Notes: generated by a model from the sequence alone, not told the origin. Positions 42,388 through 51,695 are shown, counted from the stretch's first letter. The stretch: DNA of 64,000 nt from Granulicatella adiacens ATCC 49175 (GCF_025150565.1 NZ_CP102283.1:1736001-1800000); one strand, 5' to 3'. Program-made: numbers and translations.

Positions 42388-43605
42388 ATGAAAGAAAATG
42401 AAGTTATTTTAAAAAGGCAATCTACTCGAATATTTTTCAAAAATGGGGATACGGATTTTTTCTTTAATTGGTTGTTAGGTATAGGAGAAGTTTTTGGTTT
42501 TTCTCACGGAGAACTTTATTATCTTGCCCAAGAGTTGGGCAAATCACCAAAACCTGATAACTGGAAAAGTGTTTTTTTATCGCATGGAAACTATCTTGAA
42601 CAAAAAGTAAGTCATTCGGGTTTGAGTGAGCAAACAAAGGCACAATATTATCTAGCACAGACCTATTCCCTTCGTTCAGCAATTCAGTTTATCAATCCTT
42701 TTTCTGACGAGTATTTGCCTACCGTTCATAAAATGGAGACGGCGTTTTCTAACGCCATTCAATCACTAGGAGCCCCAGTCGAAGAATTATCGATTCCTTA
42801 TCAAGATTCCTATTTGCCGGGCTATTATCTTCACAGTGGTAATCATTGTCCAACATTGATTATGATTGGTGGTGGAGATACCTATCGTGAAGATTTATTT
42901 TACTTTGCTGGCTATCCAGGTTGGATGCGAAGTTACAATGTTTTAATGGTTGATCTACCTGGTCAAGGGTCCAACCCTGGCAGAGGTTTAACCTTTGATG
43001 TAAATGCCTCTATTCCAATTTCACAGTGCATAGACTGGTTAGAAGGAAGAAATCCTCAGCTGAATCATCTAGCCATTTATGGAGTTAGCGGAGGGGGATA
43101 TTTTACCGCACAAGCTGTCGAAGAAGATACAAGAATCCATGCATGGATTGCAAGCACTCCTATTTATGACGTTTCGGAAATCTTTAGAAAAGAATTTGGG
43201 GCAGGCCTAAAAACTCCAAGTTGGTTAATGAATGTCCTTTTAAAGTTAGCTGGAAGTCTGAATGAGGCTGCGGATTTAAATCTTAAAAAATATGCTTGGC
43301 AGTTTGGTACTTCTGATTTTAAGAGTGCTATTAATGAAGTGTTTAAGCGTGCAAAGGTTGTGGACTATCAAAAAATTCAGTGTCCTTGCCTATTTATCAT
43401 GGGAGAGGGTGAAGGCGCCGAATTACAACACCAAACCAGAGTGATTTTCGAAGCACTTAAGTCTAAAAATCCGCAAACTAAACTTCAAATTTTTGAAGCG
43501 GAAAGTGGTGCGGATGCTCATTGCCAAGTCAACAATTTGAGACTCGCTCATAATGTCGTTTTTGATTGGTTGGACACCTTATTTGAATGGAATCAGAAGG
43601 GATAA
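42388..43605 (+). CDS. Alpha/beta-fold hydrolase (FrsA/aminopeptidase-like)
   Basis: The 405-residue cytoplasmic hydrolase has an N-terminal helical domain (about 1-150) and a C-terminal alpha/beta hydrolase core with oxyanion GGGDTYRED, nucleophile elbow YGVSGGGYF, the acid in IMGEGEGAELQHQ and a His in GADAHCQVNN. The helical domain followed by the core resembles FrsA and the 2,6-dihydroxypseudooxynicotine-hydrolase group. It is transcribed opposite to the surrounding paralogue array and splits it in two, with lower GC than the array flanks, so it was probably inserted. Substrate unknown. Confidence 0.85.
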   Translation: MKENEVILKRQSTRIFFKNGDTDFFFNWLLGIGEVFGFSHGELYYLAQELGKSPKPDNWKSVFLSHGNYLEQKVSHSGLSEQTKAQYYLAQTYSLRSAIQFINPFSDEYLPTVHKMETAFSNAIQSLGAPVEELSIPYQDSYLPGYYLHSGNHCPTLIMIGGGDTYREDLFYFAGYPGWMRSYNVLMVDLPGQGSNPGRGLTFDVNASIPISQCIDWLEGRNPQLNHLAIYGVSGGGYFTAQAVEEDTRIHAWIASTPIYDVSEIFRKEFGAGLKTPSWLMNVLLKLAGSLNEAADLNLKKYAWQFGTSDFKSAINEVFKRAKVVDYQKIQCPCLFIMGEGEGAELQHQTRVIFEALKSKNPQTKLQIFEAESGADAHCQVNNLRLAHNVVFDWLDTLFEWNQKG

Positions 43606-43791
43606 ATTAGATTTATAATCCTGATTATAGTCCTCCTAACAATAATGTTTGAGTAGCTGTAACATCCTTTTGATTGAGTAGTTACGCTATTTGATTCATC
43701 TTAGGCTAAGCAGATAAACAGAAAACTAAAGTCTTTTGTTTATCTTTGCATACTTCCGTTCATCAAAATTACCTTTTATAGTTTCGTCGCA

Positions 43792-43840
43792 AAAAACGGC
43801 TTTCTTGTGGTGCTACATGCACTTACAAGAAAGCCGTTTT
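43792..43840. terminator. Bidirectional terminator after the hydrolase gene
   Basis: AAAAACGGCTTTCTTGT and ACAAGAAAGCCGTTTTT pair around a 15-nt loop and carry A/T runs on both sides. Confidence 0.85.
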
Positions 43841-43857
43841 TATTTATCTCTCTATGT

Positions 43858-44010
43858 TTAGACCTCTATGATTCCTAATCCTAACTCTGGCGCTTGCATG
43901 TTCATTACCTTCAATCTGATGGTTTGTTGAAGGTATTTTTCAATTACATTCAAATACTCTTCGCCCAAGTATGTAAACAAACTCCCTTTACAAATCCATC
44001 CTATCAATGA
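43858..44010 (-). pseudogene. Unidentified C-terminal gene remnant
   Basis: An open stretch without a start reads CKGSLFTYLGEEYLNVIEKY, LQQTIRLKVMNMQAPELGLG, IIEV and stop. The composition looks coding, but I cannot name the family. It lies just downstream of the array member at 44022. Confidence 0.35.
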
Positions 44011-44021
44011 ATTTCATACCT

Positions 44022-44483
44022 TCATAAGCTGTTCTTTTCATAGTTTGCGATAAGAAACTCCGCGTCTTCGATGTCATCGTCCATATCTATGCGGTTAGTT
44101 TCTTTTAAAATCGCCATGCTCTTCTTGGCCAGCACGATGAGTCCACTGATTTCTTTTTCATAAAATTTTTGCTTTAGAAAAAGAAGTAGGCACCAAAGGA
44201 AGAAGAGTGGAACGGCAAAAAACAAGACTAAAAGCGAGATGGAGACAAATCCCGGCTCCTGTGCTACACGAGCGACGAGGGCCATTGTCGGTGCTTTGAA
44301 GATTTCGGTCTTGATAAAGAAATAGCCTAGAAACCCCGTAATAAATCCAATCGTAGCCAGTTTTTGTTCTGCACGCTTTGGTTTCGCCTGTGTGACACCT
44401 GCTTCTTGCGTCAATATGTCAGTCAAATAACGAAACTGCGCTAACTGTTGATTCGTAATGCGATTATGAAACGAAAACTTCAT
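44022..44483 (-). CDS. Two-TM paralogue array, member 7
   Basis: The 153-residue protein opens NQQLAQFRYLTDILTQEAGV, has TM segments at about 45-65 and 80-108 and a tail IVLAKKSMAILKETNRIDMD followed by DDIEDAEFLIANYEK. The IEDAEFLI tail is shared with the remnant at 42001 and with the member at 44496. It is the last gene of a four-gene cluster (45800 to 44022) with gaps of 1-12 nt. Function unknown. Confidence 0.8.
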   Translation of the reverse strand: MKFSFHNRITNQQLAQFRYLTDILTQEAGVTQAKPKRAEQKLATIGFITGFLGYFFIKTEIFKAPTMALVARVAQEPGFVSISLLVLFFAVPLFFLWCLLLFLKQKFYEKEISGLIVLAKKSMAILKETNRIDMDDDIEDAEFLIANYEKNSL

Positions 44484-44495
44484 CTTCTTCTCCTC

Positions 44496-44963
44496 CTAAA
44501 ATCCAAATCGGTCCTTATAATCCTCAATCAGAAATTCTGCGTCTTCGATATCCTCTTCTAAGTCGTCGCGTCCAGCTACTTTGAGCGATGCAATCGCACG
44601 TTCCGCAAAGGGTATCAGTTCGCCAAGTTTACGTGTCAGTACTTTTTTAGACCAGATTCGGTACAGAAGAAAAAAGAATACCAAAAATAAGGATAAAGAA
44701 ATAAATGGGAAGATTAGAAAAACCACACTATTTTCTTGGGCGAACTTACCAAGAAAATACTTAACGGGTAGCCCAAAAATCCCTGTACGCATCACTAGGA
44801 TGAATAAAAACATGCCCGCAATCATTTTGATGAATGCTATTTTGTCGACTAGTCCCGGTAGTTCATCATCCATTCCCGCCTCTTTCATTAAGTAGCTTGT
44901 CAACTCACGGAAGTTCACTAACATTTTTCTCGTCGCAACGTCTTTAAATAGAAATTTAAACAT
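44496..44963 (-). CDS. Two-TM paralogue array, member 8
   Basis: The 155-residue protein opens RKMLVNFRELTSYLMKEAGM, has TM segments at about 45-68 and 85-110 and a tail GELIPFAERAIASLKVAGRD followed by EDIEDAEFLIEDYKDRFGF. The final DYKDRFGF is identical to that of the member at 45348. It starts 1 nt after the TIGR02328 gene. Function unknown. Confidence 0.8.
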   Translation of the reverse strand: MFKFLFKDVATRKMLVNFRELTSYLMKEAGMDDELPGLVDKIAFIKMIAGMFLFILVMRTGIFGLPVKYFLGKFAQENSVVFLIFPFISLSLFLVFFFLLYRIWSKKVLTRKLGELIPFAERAIASLKVAGRDDLEEDIEDAEFLIEDYKDRFGF

Positions 44964-44964
44964 A

Positions 44965-45336
44965 CTATTCTCCTCCTAGAGCGATTCCTTTTTGTGCCAA
45001 ATTCTCCACACATTCTTTGTAATACGCATCATCATGCTCTTTGTATAACGGACTCTTCCACTCACACGTCACAACTTCGGTATACGGCGGACACACTTTT
45101 CCCCGGTACGACGCCTCTTTCCATAGAGGGGTCACATTATACCCACGGCGCTCCATTTCATCCATAATCAACGTATGGTACTGATAAAGCACATACGGGC
45201 TATAAGTAAACACATAGTCCACCGTTGCGTGCTTCTTGCCCCATCCATTTCCTCTAAGGGCACAACATTCACGGTGTTGCCCCAAGAGTTGCGGACGCGG
45301 AAGCTTTCCAATCAAGTCTTCATGCCATAATCTCAT
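44965..45336 (-). CDS. TIGR02328 family protein (pyrimidine-dimer-glycosylase-like)
   Basis: The 123-residue protein begins MRLWHEDLIGKLPRPQLLGQ, followed by HRECCALRGNGWGKKHATVD, the signature of the TIGR02328 family, annotated in places as pyrimidine dimer DNA glycosylase/endonuclease V-like. The core MRLW-H-x-x-L-I-x-x-LPR-x-x-L-x-x-QHRE pattern with Cys pairs is intact, so it is probably functional, but the activity of this group is not established to my knowledge. It is embedded between two members of the membrane-protein array (gaps 11 and 1 nt). Confidence 0.85.
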   Translation of the reverse strand: MRLWHEDLIGKLPRPQLLGQHRECCALRGNGWGKKHATVDYVFTYSPYVLYQYHTLIMDEMERRGYNVTPLWKEASYRGKVCPPYTEVVTCEWKSPLYKEHDDAYYKECVENLAQKGIALGGE

Positions 45337-45347
45337 CCATCTTCCTC

Positions 45348-45800
45348 CTAAAATCCAAATCGGTCCTTATAGTCCGCCATCAGGACTTCTACATCTTCGA
45401 TATCCTCTGCCAGTTCCGTGCGCCCCTCTTCCTTCAAGCGAGCGACCACCTGCTCAGCAAAAGTCACTAAGTTTTTTAATTCTCGTTTTAAATCCTTTTG
45501 AATCCATAATTGATCTAAAAATAAGACCAAGAATACACAGAGCCCCATAAAGAGAGCGGGAATCCCGATAGAAAACCATCCAAACTGTTCCAACAATGTC
45601 TGAAACGGAACCCACGTAAACGAACTCCGATAGAAAATAATGGCAAGTGCCAGCACGACAACCGTTGGCACAACAGGATTTCGTTCCACTTTAGCCGGAA
45701 CCTCCTCTGTCAACTCTGCCTTTTCAGCTAAAAACTCAACGATTTCACGAAAACGACTGACCGTCTTCTTCGACAGAAAACTTCTAAACAACTGATTCAC
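45348..45800 (-). CDS. Two-TM paralogue array, member 9
   Basis: The 150-residue protein opens KKTVSRFREIVEFLAEKAEL, has TM segments at about 45-65 and 75-97 and a tail LVTFAEQVVARLKEEGRTEL followed by EDIEDVEVLMADYKDRFGF. It is the first gene of the 45800-44022 cluster. Function unknown. Confidence 0.8.
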   Translation of the reverse strand: MNQLFRSFLSKKTVSRFREIVEFLAEKAELTEEVPAKVERNPVVPTVVVLALAIIFYRSSFTWVPFQTLLEQFGWFSIGIPALFMGLCVFLVLFLDQLWIQKDLKRELKNLVTFAEQVVARLKEEGRTELAEDIEDVEVLMADYKDRFGF

Positions 45801-45970
45801 TGCCTTCCCCTTCCTGGAACATGCCTTTTTACTTTATTTCCCAATTATATCATCTCCGCCCCCACTTCGCCTACACCCCCATGAATTTATCGGATGATTA
45901 AGAAAAACACCCTTCCGCAGCAAACTTTCCAGCACCCATCTCCCTCTAAAACCACCACACCGCATTGTTT

Positions 45971-46103
45971 CCCTTCCCAAGACCGGAAGGCAAGCTCTGC
46001 CATGCCCCGTCCCCTCATCAAGCACAAAAGGAACACCCTGCTCATCCTAGCCCCGAACCCCATCAAAACGCACTCTCCCGCCTCATCGAAGGAAAAAATA
46101 AAA
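45971..46103. repeat. GC-rich direct repeat, copy 1
   Basis: About 133 bp beginning CCCTTCCCAAGACCGGAAGG and ending CCTCATCGAAGGAAAAAATA. It recurs at 46215-46349 with scattered differences. In both copies it is followed by the 5' arm of the structured element, so the duplicated unit includes both. Confidence 0.75.
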
Positions 46104-46132
46104 CAGGTTGACACTGCGCGATTGGAAACGAC

Positions 46133-46196
46133 CCCTCCTCGGATTCTATAGTAACAACAATAGCGAACAGTAACCGATGTGAATTAGAGGGCGATT
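46133..46196 (+). repeat. Structured interspersed element, internally deleted copy 3
   Basis: Only the 5' arm is left: GGATTCTATAGTAAC, AATAGCG, ACCGATGTGAATTAGAGGGCG, then directly GATTTAAGAC. In the full copy at 46386 the two GAGGGCG occurrences (one in hairpin 1, one at the 3' outer arm) flank everything missing here, so recombination between them explains the deletion. Confidence 0.7.
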
Positions 46197-46214
46197 TAAG
46201 ACATTCGCGTTTCT

Positions 46215-46349
46215 CCCTTCCAAAGACCGGAAGGCAAGCTCTGCCACGCCTGTCCCCTTCACAAACTCAGAGAAGTAACCAGCCTGGCTCATCCTAGCCC
46301 CGCACCCCATCGAAACGCACTCTCCCGCCTCATCGAAGGTAAAATAAAA
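46215..46349. repeat. GC-rich direct repeat, copy 2
   Basis: The second copy of the 45971-46103 sequence (CCCTTCCAAAGACCGGAAGG ... CCTCATCGAAGGTAAAATAA). It is followed by element copy 4. No gene recognised on either strand. Confidence 0.75.
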
Positions 46350-46385
46350 TCTATTGATTCAAAGCCGTATCGTTGGCTTAAAAAA

Positions 46386-46551
46386 GCCCTCGGGGACTCT
46401 ATAGTGAGAATAGTAAAGAAAAAGCAACCGATGTGAATTAGAGGGCGCCAGGAATTTATTCCTAGCACCCTCTTTGAAGCTCGGTAGGATTGAGACCTAG
46501 GCTCAATCCGATGCCTTTACTATCATCACTATGAAGATGTCCCCCGAGGGC
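46386..46551 (+). repeat. Structured interspersed element, copy 4
   Basis: The outer helix pairs GCCCTCGGGGA with TCCCCCGAGGGC and CTATAGTGA with TCACTATG. Inside are hairpin 1 (AGAGGGCGCCAGGAAT with ATTCCTAGCACCCTCT), the conserved strand TTTGAAGCTCGGTAGG, hairpin 2 (ATTGAGACCTAGGCTCAAT) and CCGATGCC. It ends 50 nt beyond the recR stop codon. Confidence 0.85.
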
Positions 46552-46601
46552 GATTTAAGACAACGTCTTAACCTTCATTTTCATCGAATCAATAGATTTT
46601 A

Positions 46602-47198
46602 TTATAGTTCTCTTCGTCCTTCGATGGCGCGGAAGAGAGTCATTTCGTCTGCGTATTCGATGTCGCTGCCGACCGCTAGCCCATGAGCCAGACGCGTTAC
46701 TTTGATGCCCGCTGGCTTGATAAGACGGGACAAGTACATGGCAGTCGCTTCACCTTCCGCTGTCGCGTTGGTGGCGATTATAACCTCTTGGATTTCCGGG
46801 TCCTGCAACCTCGTAATCAGCGACGTAATATTAATATCATCCGGCCCCGTCCCTTCCATCGGAGACAATACCCCGTGAAGCACATGATAGAGCCCTTTAT
46901 ATTCCTTCATCCGCTCCATACTCATCACATCTCGGGCATCTTCCACCACGAGAATTTTCGTACGGTCGCGCGTTGTATCCGCACAAATCTCGCACGGATC
47001 CTCTTGCGTCACATTGCCACAAACCGAACACATTCGTAAGTCACGCTTGCAGCTAATGAGAGAATTTGCAAAGTTTAAGACGTCTTCTTCACGCATATCC
47101 ATGCAGAAGAAGGCAAGTCGTGCAGCCGTCTTCGCACCAATCCCCGGTAGCTTCATAAAGCTATCCATCAATCGTGCAATCGGTTCTGGATAATGCAT
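46602..47198 (-). CDS. recR: Recombination protein RecR
   Basis: The 198-residue RecR works with RecF and RecO in gap repair and RecA loading. The helix-hairpin-helix [15 protein letters not shown], the C4 zinc finger ([16 protein letters not shown]) and the Toprim domain ([15 protein letters not shown]) are intact. It follows ybaB by 17 nt in the conserved dnaX-ybaB-recR order. Confidence 0.97.
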   Translation of the reverse strand: MHYPEPIARLMDSFMKLPGIGAKTAARLAFFCMDMREEDVLNFANSLISCKRDLRMCSVCGNVTQEDPCEICADTTRDRTKILVVEDARDVMSMERMKEYKGLYHVLHGVLSPMEGTGPDDINITSLITRLQDPEIQEVIIATNATAEGEATAMYLSRLIKPAGIKVTRLAHGLAVGSDIEYADEMTLFRAIEGRREL

Positions 47199-47215
47199 GC
47201 TCCAACCTCCATTGA

Positions 47216-47533
47216 TTAAAATCCTGGGATGTTTAATCCTTTAGTGAATTGACCCATTGTTTGGTCGTTGGCTTTTTCTGCTTGCGTTAACGCATCGTTT
47301 GTCGCCATTAACACTAAGTCTTGTAATAATTCTACATCCTCTGGATCAACTGCTTCTGGTTTGATTTCCACGTTTAAGACTTGGCGTTTTCCGTTTACCG
47401 TTACTTTTACCAAATCACTTTGAGAAGTTCCAGTGTATTCTGTTTGGTTTAACTCTTCTTGTGCTTGTGCCATTTGTTTTTGCAATTTTTGCATTTGTTT
47501 CATCATGCCTTGCATATTTCCCATTCCACGCAT
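47216..47533 (-). CDS. ybaB: YbaB/EbfC nucleoid-associated protein
   Basis: The 105-residue dimeric DNA-binding protein starts at the ATG at 47533 ([20 protein letters not shown]), preceded by GGAGGTAC; a longer frame upstream has no ribosome binding site and runs into dnaX. The Met/Gln-rich helix and the [18 protein letters not shown] core are typical. It lies between dnaX and recR, 28 nt after dnaX. Confidence 0.95.
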   Translation of the reverse strand: MRGMGNMQGMMKQMQKLQKQMAQAQEELNQTEYTGTSQSDLVKVTVNGKRQVLNVEIKPEAVDPEDVELLQDLVLMATNDALTQAEKANDQTMGQFTKGLNIPGF

Positions 47534-47561
47534 GGTTGTACCTCCGTTAATTCGTATTTTT

Positions 47562-49280
47562 CTATTCTTCAATTTGAACGAACTCTTCCCCGAAAAGCTC
47601 AATCGTATCTTGTACTTTTTGTTTAAATTCTTGTTCTTCCTCAGAAATCGACTCTTCCACAACAGGTGCCTCTGTCACATGAGAGACCGCTTCGCCTTCT
47701 TTATTCTTCTTGCGCTCGAGAACGAAATCAGAACGAATTTGTTGCCACTGTTCGCTCGTGACTCCAACAAAGGTTCCGCTGTAGCCTCCGAGGCGTTCGA
47801 GATGTCCTTGAACTTCTTCATGGAATCCTACAGTCGTCTCGGCCAGTCCGCAAATATGTTCATACATAAATTGCATCACAAACCCATTTGGCCCTGCAGC
47901 AACCGGTTGTGCTTGGTTCATCAGCGCTCGTTGTTGTGGCGTTAAGCAGCTGAGCAAGTCGCCCCATAAGTCGCGCACCTTTTCGATGTCTTCTTTGGTA
48001 GCTTCCATCAAAATTTTGTTCACGGCCGACACATTCGGCTTGAAGCTTGCTTTTGGTGCTTTTGCAACTGGTTTTGGCGGAGCCGGTTGCGAAGAAGGAA
48101 CGTTTCCTCCTTGCATCAATGCAGCCATTTGTTGTCTTAACTGCGCGAGTTGTTGTTGCAATTGCTCCACTTCCTCGCTACTTGGCGCTTCTATTGTTCT
48201 AGGCGAAGCACTTGTTTGTGGTTGTGCCATTTTAATCGTTAAGACTTCAAGTGAAATCGTTGGTTTCGTCGTGAAGCGCATTTCTTGTTGCGTTTGGTTT
48301 AAAGCTTCCACAAAGCGGTATAAAAAGGCGGCATCCACTTCGTCTTTAAACTGCAAGAAGCGTTCGCTACGACCGACTGCCTCACCACTTTGTTTGGCTA
48401 CGAGGAGGTCTCTGGCAAATTCTAGCCATTCTTCGACTAATCGGCTTGCTTCTTTCCCCATTTTAAAGAGCTGTTGTAAGCTTTCCAACGCTTCTTCTGC
48501 CTTTTGCGCTTGTAAGTCCGCTACAAAATCAATCATCAAGTCATCCGTCAGGCTTCCTGACACTTGAATCGCTTCTTCAAACGTGACTTTCCCGTCGCCA
48601 AATGAAATCATTTGGTCGAGTAAACTGAGGGCATCCCGCATTCCCCCGTTGGCACATCTAGCCACTACACTGAGGGCATCTGCTTCGTACGGGATGCCTT
48701 CTTGGTCTAGGATATACGCCAATCGGTCGATAATTTCTTGGGACGTAATCCGTCTAAAGTCAAACCGTTGCGTCCGAGAAATAATCGTCGCTGGAATTTT
48801 ATGCGGTTCCGTCGTTGCGAGAATGAAGATGACCTTTTGAGGCGGTTCTTCTAAAGTTTTTAAGAGTGCGTTGAACGCTCCTGTTGAGAGCATATGCACT
48901 TCGTCGATAATATAAATTTTGTATTCGGCTTGCGTTGGTGCATAACGCGCCTTGTCACGAATATCACGGATTTCTTCAACCCCATTATTGCTGGCCGCAT
49001 CGATTTCGATCACATCGCCAATCGTTCCGTTTGTGATGCCTTTACAGATTTCACATTCGTTACAAGGTTCGCCGTTTTTTTGGTTTGGACAGTTAATGGC
49101 CTTTGCAAAGACCTTCGCGGCACTCGTTTTTCCTGTCCCACGAGGCCCTGTAAATAAGTAAGCATGACTCGTTTTTTGATTACTAATCGCGTTTTTTAAC
49201 GTATGCGTCACCGCACTCTGCCCGACCATATCATCGAACGTTTGTGGACGCCATTTTCGATATAATGCTTGATAAGCCAT
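47562..49280 (-). CDS. dnaX: DNA polymerase III subunit gamma/tau
   Basis: The 572-residue clamp-loader ATPase shows Walker [16 protein letters not shown], the zinc module [16 protein letters not shown], Walker [10 protein letters not shown], sensor [10 protein letters not shown] and the arginine finger SRTQRF. A Gln-rich coiled coil (about 375-395) and a Pro-rich linker ([16 protein letters not shown]) precede the tau C-terminal domain. No obvious programmed frameshift site for a separate gamma product was noticed. Confidence 0.97.
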   Translation of the reverse strand: MAYQALYRKWRPQTFDDMVGQSAVTHTLKNAISNQKTSHAYLFTGPRGTGKTSAAKVFAKAINCPNQKNGEPCNECEICKGITNGTIGDVIEIDAASNNGVEEIRDIRDKARYAPTQAEYKIYIIDEVHMLSTGAFNALLKTLEEPPQKVIFILATTEPHKIPATIISRTQRFDFRRITSQEIIDRLAYILDQEGIPYEADALSVVARCANGGMRDALSLLDQMISFGDGKVTFEEAIQVSGSLTDDLMIDFVADLQAQKAEEALESLQQLFKMGKEASRLVEEWLEFARDLLVAKQSGEAVGRSERFLQFKDEVDAAFLYRFVEALNQTQQEMRFTTKPTISLEVLTIKMAQPQTSASPRTIEAPSSEEVEQLQQQLAQLRQQMAALMQGGNVPSSQPAPPKPVAKAPKASFKPNVSAVNKILMEATKEDIEKVRDLWGDLLSCLTPQQRALMNQAQPVAAGPNGFVMQFMYEHICGLAETTVGFHEEVQGHLERLGGYSGTFVGVTSEQWQQIRSDFVLERKKNKEGEAVSHVTEAPVVEESISEEEQEFKQKVQDTIELFGEEFVQIEE

Positions 49281-49341
49281 ATTACTTCCCTGCCTTTTTA
49301 AAAATTTACAGTTCTATTCTAGTATAGATTCTTCAAAAATT

Positions 49342-51495
49342 CTACTGTTCGACGCGTTTCATCGGCGCCTGTAACGTCTGAATAAAGCGACTTTCTGTCC
49401 CTTTTGGAACAATGAGGGATAGACGGTGTTTTGCCCTTGTACAAGTCGTATACAGCATCATTTGTTCTTTTGCGGTATGATACGCTTCATCGGTCGCATT
49501 CCAAATGATCACTTCGTCAAACTCCATCCCTTTCGCCACTTGAATCGTCGTTAATACAAAGCGACTTCCAAGAGACTCACTGCTATCTTCTAGAAGCGCA
49601 ATGTCTTCCACGTTTAGCAATTGATGTAAGGCTTTTGCTTCTTCCATCGTTCGACATAAAATCGCCGTTGTGTGATAAACTTTGGGACTTTCTTCTAATA
49701 AGCCTTTCAAGCGCGTCAGCTGCATGCCATCTGCATCGCTATACAGCGTTACTTCGCTTCCCGTACGTGGGAATACATTTTTATCGAGTGGCCATTTTAA
49801 AATTCCATTGGCAAATCGTGTAATTTGTGCGGTACAACGATAGCTGATTTCAAGTGAGCGATTCATCAAGGTCCGATTTGGAAAGACGAGTTCGACCAGT
49901 TCTGGATGGCGCGCTCCTAATGTGAAAATCGTAGAAGACGTCGTAAACGACTGGTAAGTGTCTCCAACAACCGTGAATTTCGCACGGAAATAAAAATTCG
50001 ATAAGGTGCCTAACCATAATAAGGACACATCTTGCACTTCGTCGATAAAGAGATGACTATACCCCACATAATCGCGAACCGGAGTGACTCTTGTCGCCAC
50101 ATATTGCAACAGACGAATCCCTTCTGCCGTCACTTGGAGGCGAGACCCTTCTATTTTCTTCAACGGAATTGGCGCATTGTCCATCTTCTCTAGTTCTTGT
50201 CGGCGCGCTTTAGCTTGCGGCATCCATTGTTGAACCAAGTAGGCGATGTCCACGAATGCGAACATTTCTACTTGTTGCGTCACTTCAAGCACTTCTTTTT
50301 CGAAAACTTTTTGTCCAAGCACTTGGAAATACTCTGCCTCACTCTTCGTCTCAACATCCTTCATCAAGACTTCGATTTGCATCGCATTCATAGACTCGTA
50401 GACGGCTTTGGCCTTCTCGGACATAAAGAATTTATTGAGACGACGTTTTAAAGTACGCTCTAAGACGGTTTGCATTTGCGTTAATTGCTGATGCAATGGT
50501 AAGGTCACATTCACATTTTCAGTGAGTTTTTCGTAGTCTTTCATCGTGAAGACCGCTTGTCCTTTAATCCCGATTGCTCGATACGGTAAGTCTTTCGCCG
50601 TTAGCCCTTGGAGATTGCGATGAACGAGTGCAATCCACTCACTATCCGTTAAGTACACTTTACGCGTTGGTACTTGGCTTAAAGTCGTTGTTTTATGCAA
50701 GTACATCTTGCGGTATAACTCAATCGTATGTTGCGCAAGTGTTTGTTGGTATAACTCGCTTCCCGTTAAACTTGGGATCACATGCGATACGTATTTTGCA
50801 AAGAGTTGGTTGCGTGATAGGAGCAACATATCGCTCATCCGCTTATCTTTGGCTTGATACATCAAATATGCAATGCGTTGTAGTAAAATCGTCGTTTTCC
50901 CACTTCCGGCACACCCATTCACGATGAGCCAGTCTTTCGGGTTCAGACGGATAATTTCATTTTGTTCTTTTTGAATCGTTGCGGTGATTCCTTCTAAATG
51001 CCCATCCTTATTCGTCGGTGCACTTAAGGCCTCCATTAAGAGCGATTCTTCATTTTCAATATCATAAACAGACTGTAAGGTTCCTTTTTTGATGACGATG
51101 TCGCGTTTTAGGAAGGCTTGTGCTTTTTGCGCCCCATTTGGAGTCTCGTAATGGAGCTCTCCTAAGGTTCCTTCATAAAACAAACTTGCGATGGGTGCTC
51201 TCCAGTCATACACTTGCACTTGATCTTCTTCATCAAAGAAGGTCGCTGGTCCAATGTACATTTTTTCTACTTTTTCGTCTTTTCCAAATTGAACGTCAAT
51301 TCTTCCAAAGTACGGAGATTCTTTTTGTCTTTCTAATTGCTGGATTCCATACTGAATTGTATCTTGTCTAGTGATATCCAGGTCGCGTTCTTGCAGACGT
51401 TTTTCTTCGAATGCAATTTTGTCTTCCATTAGCTTTTTCACACCTTCTAGATGTTTAGCTTCTTCTTGGAAATTCTGGTTCTTCATGCGACTCAC
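49342..51495 (-). CDS. helD: HelD-type UvrD-like helicase (RNA polymerase recycling factor)
   Basis: The 717-residue SF1 helicase-like protein has the HelD N-terminal coiled coil (HLEGVKKLMEDKIAFEEKRL), a segment with YDWRAPIASLFYEG, Walker A VNGCAGSGKTTILLQR, Walker B HLFIDEVQDVS, and motif V/VI TTIQVAKGMEFDEVII. HelD removes stalled RNA polymerase from DNA in Gram-positive bacteria. GTG at 51495 is preceded by GGAGGG at 4 nt spacing; ATG at 51486 is an alternative with poorer spacing. Confidence 0.9.
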   Translation of the reverse strand: MSRMKNQNFQEEAKHLEGVKKLMEDKIAFEEKRLQERDLDITRQDTIQYGIQQLERQKESPYFGRIDVQFGKDEKVEKMYIGPATFFDEEDQVQVYDWRAPIASLFYEGTLGELHYETPNGAQKAQAFLKRDIVIKKGTLQSVYDIENEESLLMEALSAPTNKDGHLEGITATIQKEQNEIIRLNPKDWLIVNGCAGSGKTTILLQRIAYLMYQAKDKRMSDMLLLSRNQLFAKYVSHVIPSLTGSELYQQTLAQHTIELYRKMYLHKTTTLSQVPTRKVYLTDSEWIALVHRNLQGLTAKDLPYRAIGIKGQAVFTMKDYEKLTENVNVTLPLHQQLTQMQTVLERTLKRRLNKFFMSEKAKAVYESMNAMQIEVLMKDVETKSEAEYFQVLGQKVFEKEVLEVTQQVEMFAFVDIAYLVQQWMPQAKARRQELEKMDNAPIPLKKIEGSRLQVTAEGIRLLQYVATRVTPVRDYVGYSHLFIDEVQDVSLLWLGTLSNFYFRAKFTVVGDTYQSFTTSSTIFTLGARHPELVELVFPNRTLMNRSLEISYRCTAQITRFANGILKWPLDKNVFPRTGSEVTLYSDADGMQLTRLKGLLEESPKVYHTTAILCRTMEEAKALHQLLNVEDIALLEDSSESLGSRFVLTTIQVAKGMEFDEVIIWNATDEAYHTAKEQMMLYTTCTRAKHRLSLIVPKGTESRFIQTLQAPMKRVEQ

Positions 51496-51529
51496 TCTCC
51501 CTCCACTGGATATTCTTTCTCATAAAAAC

Positions 51530-51552
51530 AGGCTGAACCTCTGGTCCAGCCT
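51530..51552 (-). terminator. Terminator of the SRP RNA
   Basis: AGGCTGGACC and GGTTCAGCCT form a stem followed by GTTTTTATG on the minus strand, just downstream of the SRP RNA. Confidence 0.85.
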
Positions 51553-51569
51553 GAATCTTCTTCTATGTA

Positions 51570-51660
51570 CATACAGCACATAGCGAACATTACTTATAGC
51601 TGCTTCCTTCCGGACCTGACTCGATTCATAAGTTCGCTATTGCCATATGGCCTAACGGCA
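51570..51660 (-). ncRNA. ffs: Signal recognition particle RNA (small bacterial type)
   Basis: On the minus strand the diagnostic apical loop sequence GTCAGGTCCGGAAGGAAGCA (symmetric loop, GGAA tetraloop) is flanked by complementary arms CGAACTTATGAA and the GTAATGTTCG side, and closed by GCCGTTAGGC near the 5' end. It is about 90 nt long, lying between tadA and dnaX as in many Firmicutes. It binds Ffh and targets membrane proteins. Confidence 0.95.
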
Positions 51661-51666
51661 CGTATT

Positions 51667-51695
51667 ATTATACAAAACTTCTTTTTGAAAAGCAA
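51667..51695 (-). promoter_or_regulatory. Promoter of the SRP RNA
   Basis: TTGCTT (51695-51690), 17 nt, TATAAT (51672-51667) reading leftwards, with the start expected near 51660. Confidence 0.8.

Noticed and set aside
45894-46151. Open frames within the GC-rich duplicated repeats
   Set aside because: The frames are not conserved between the two copies, lack ribosome binding sites and show no recognisable protein.
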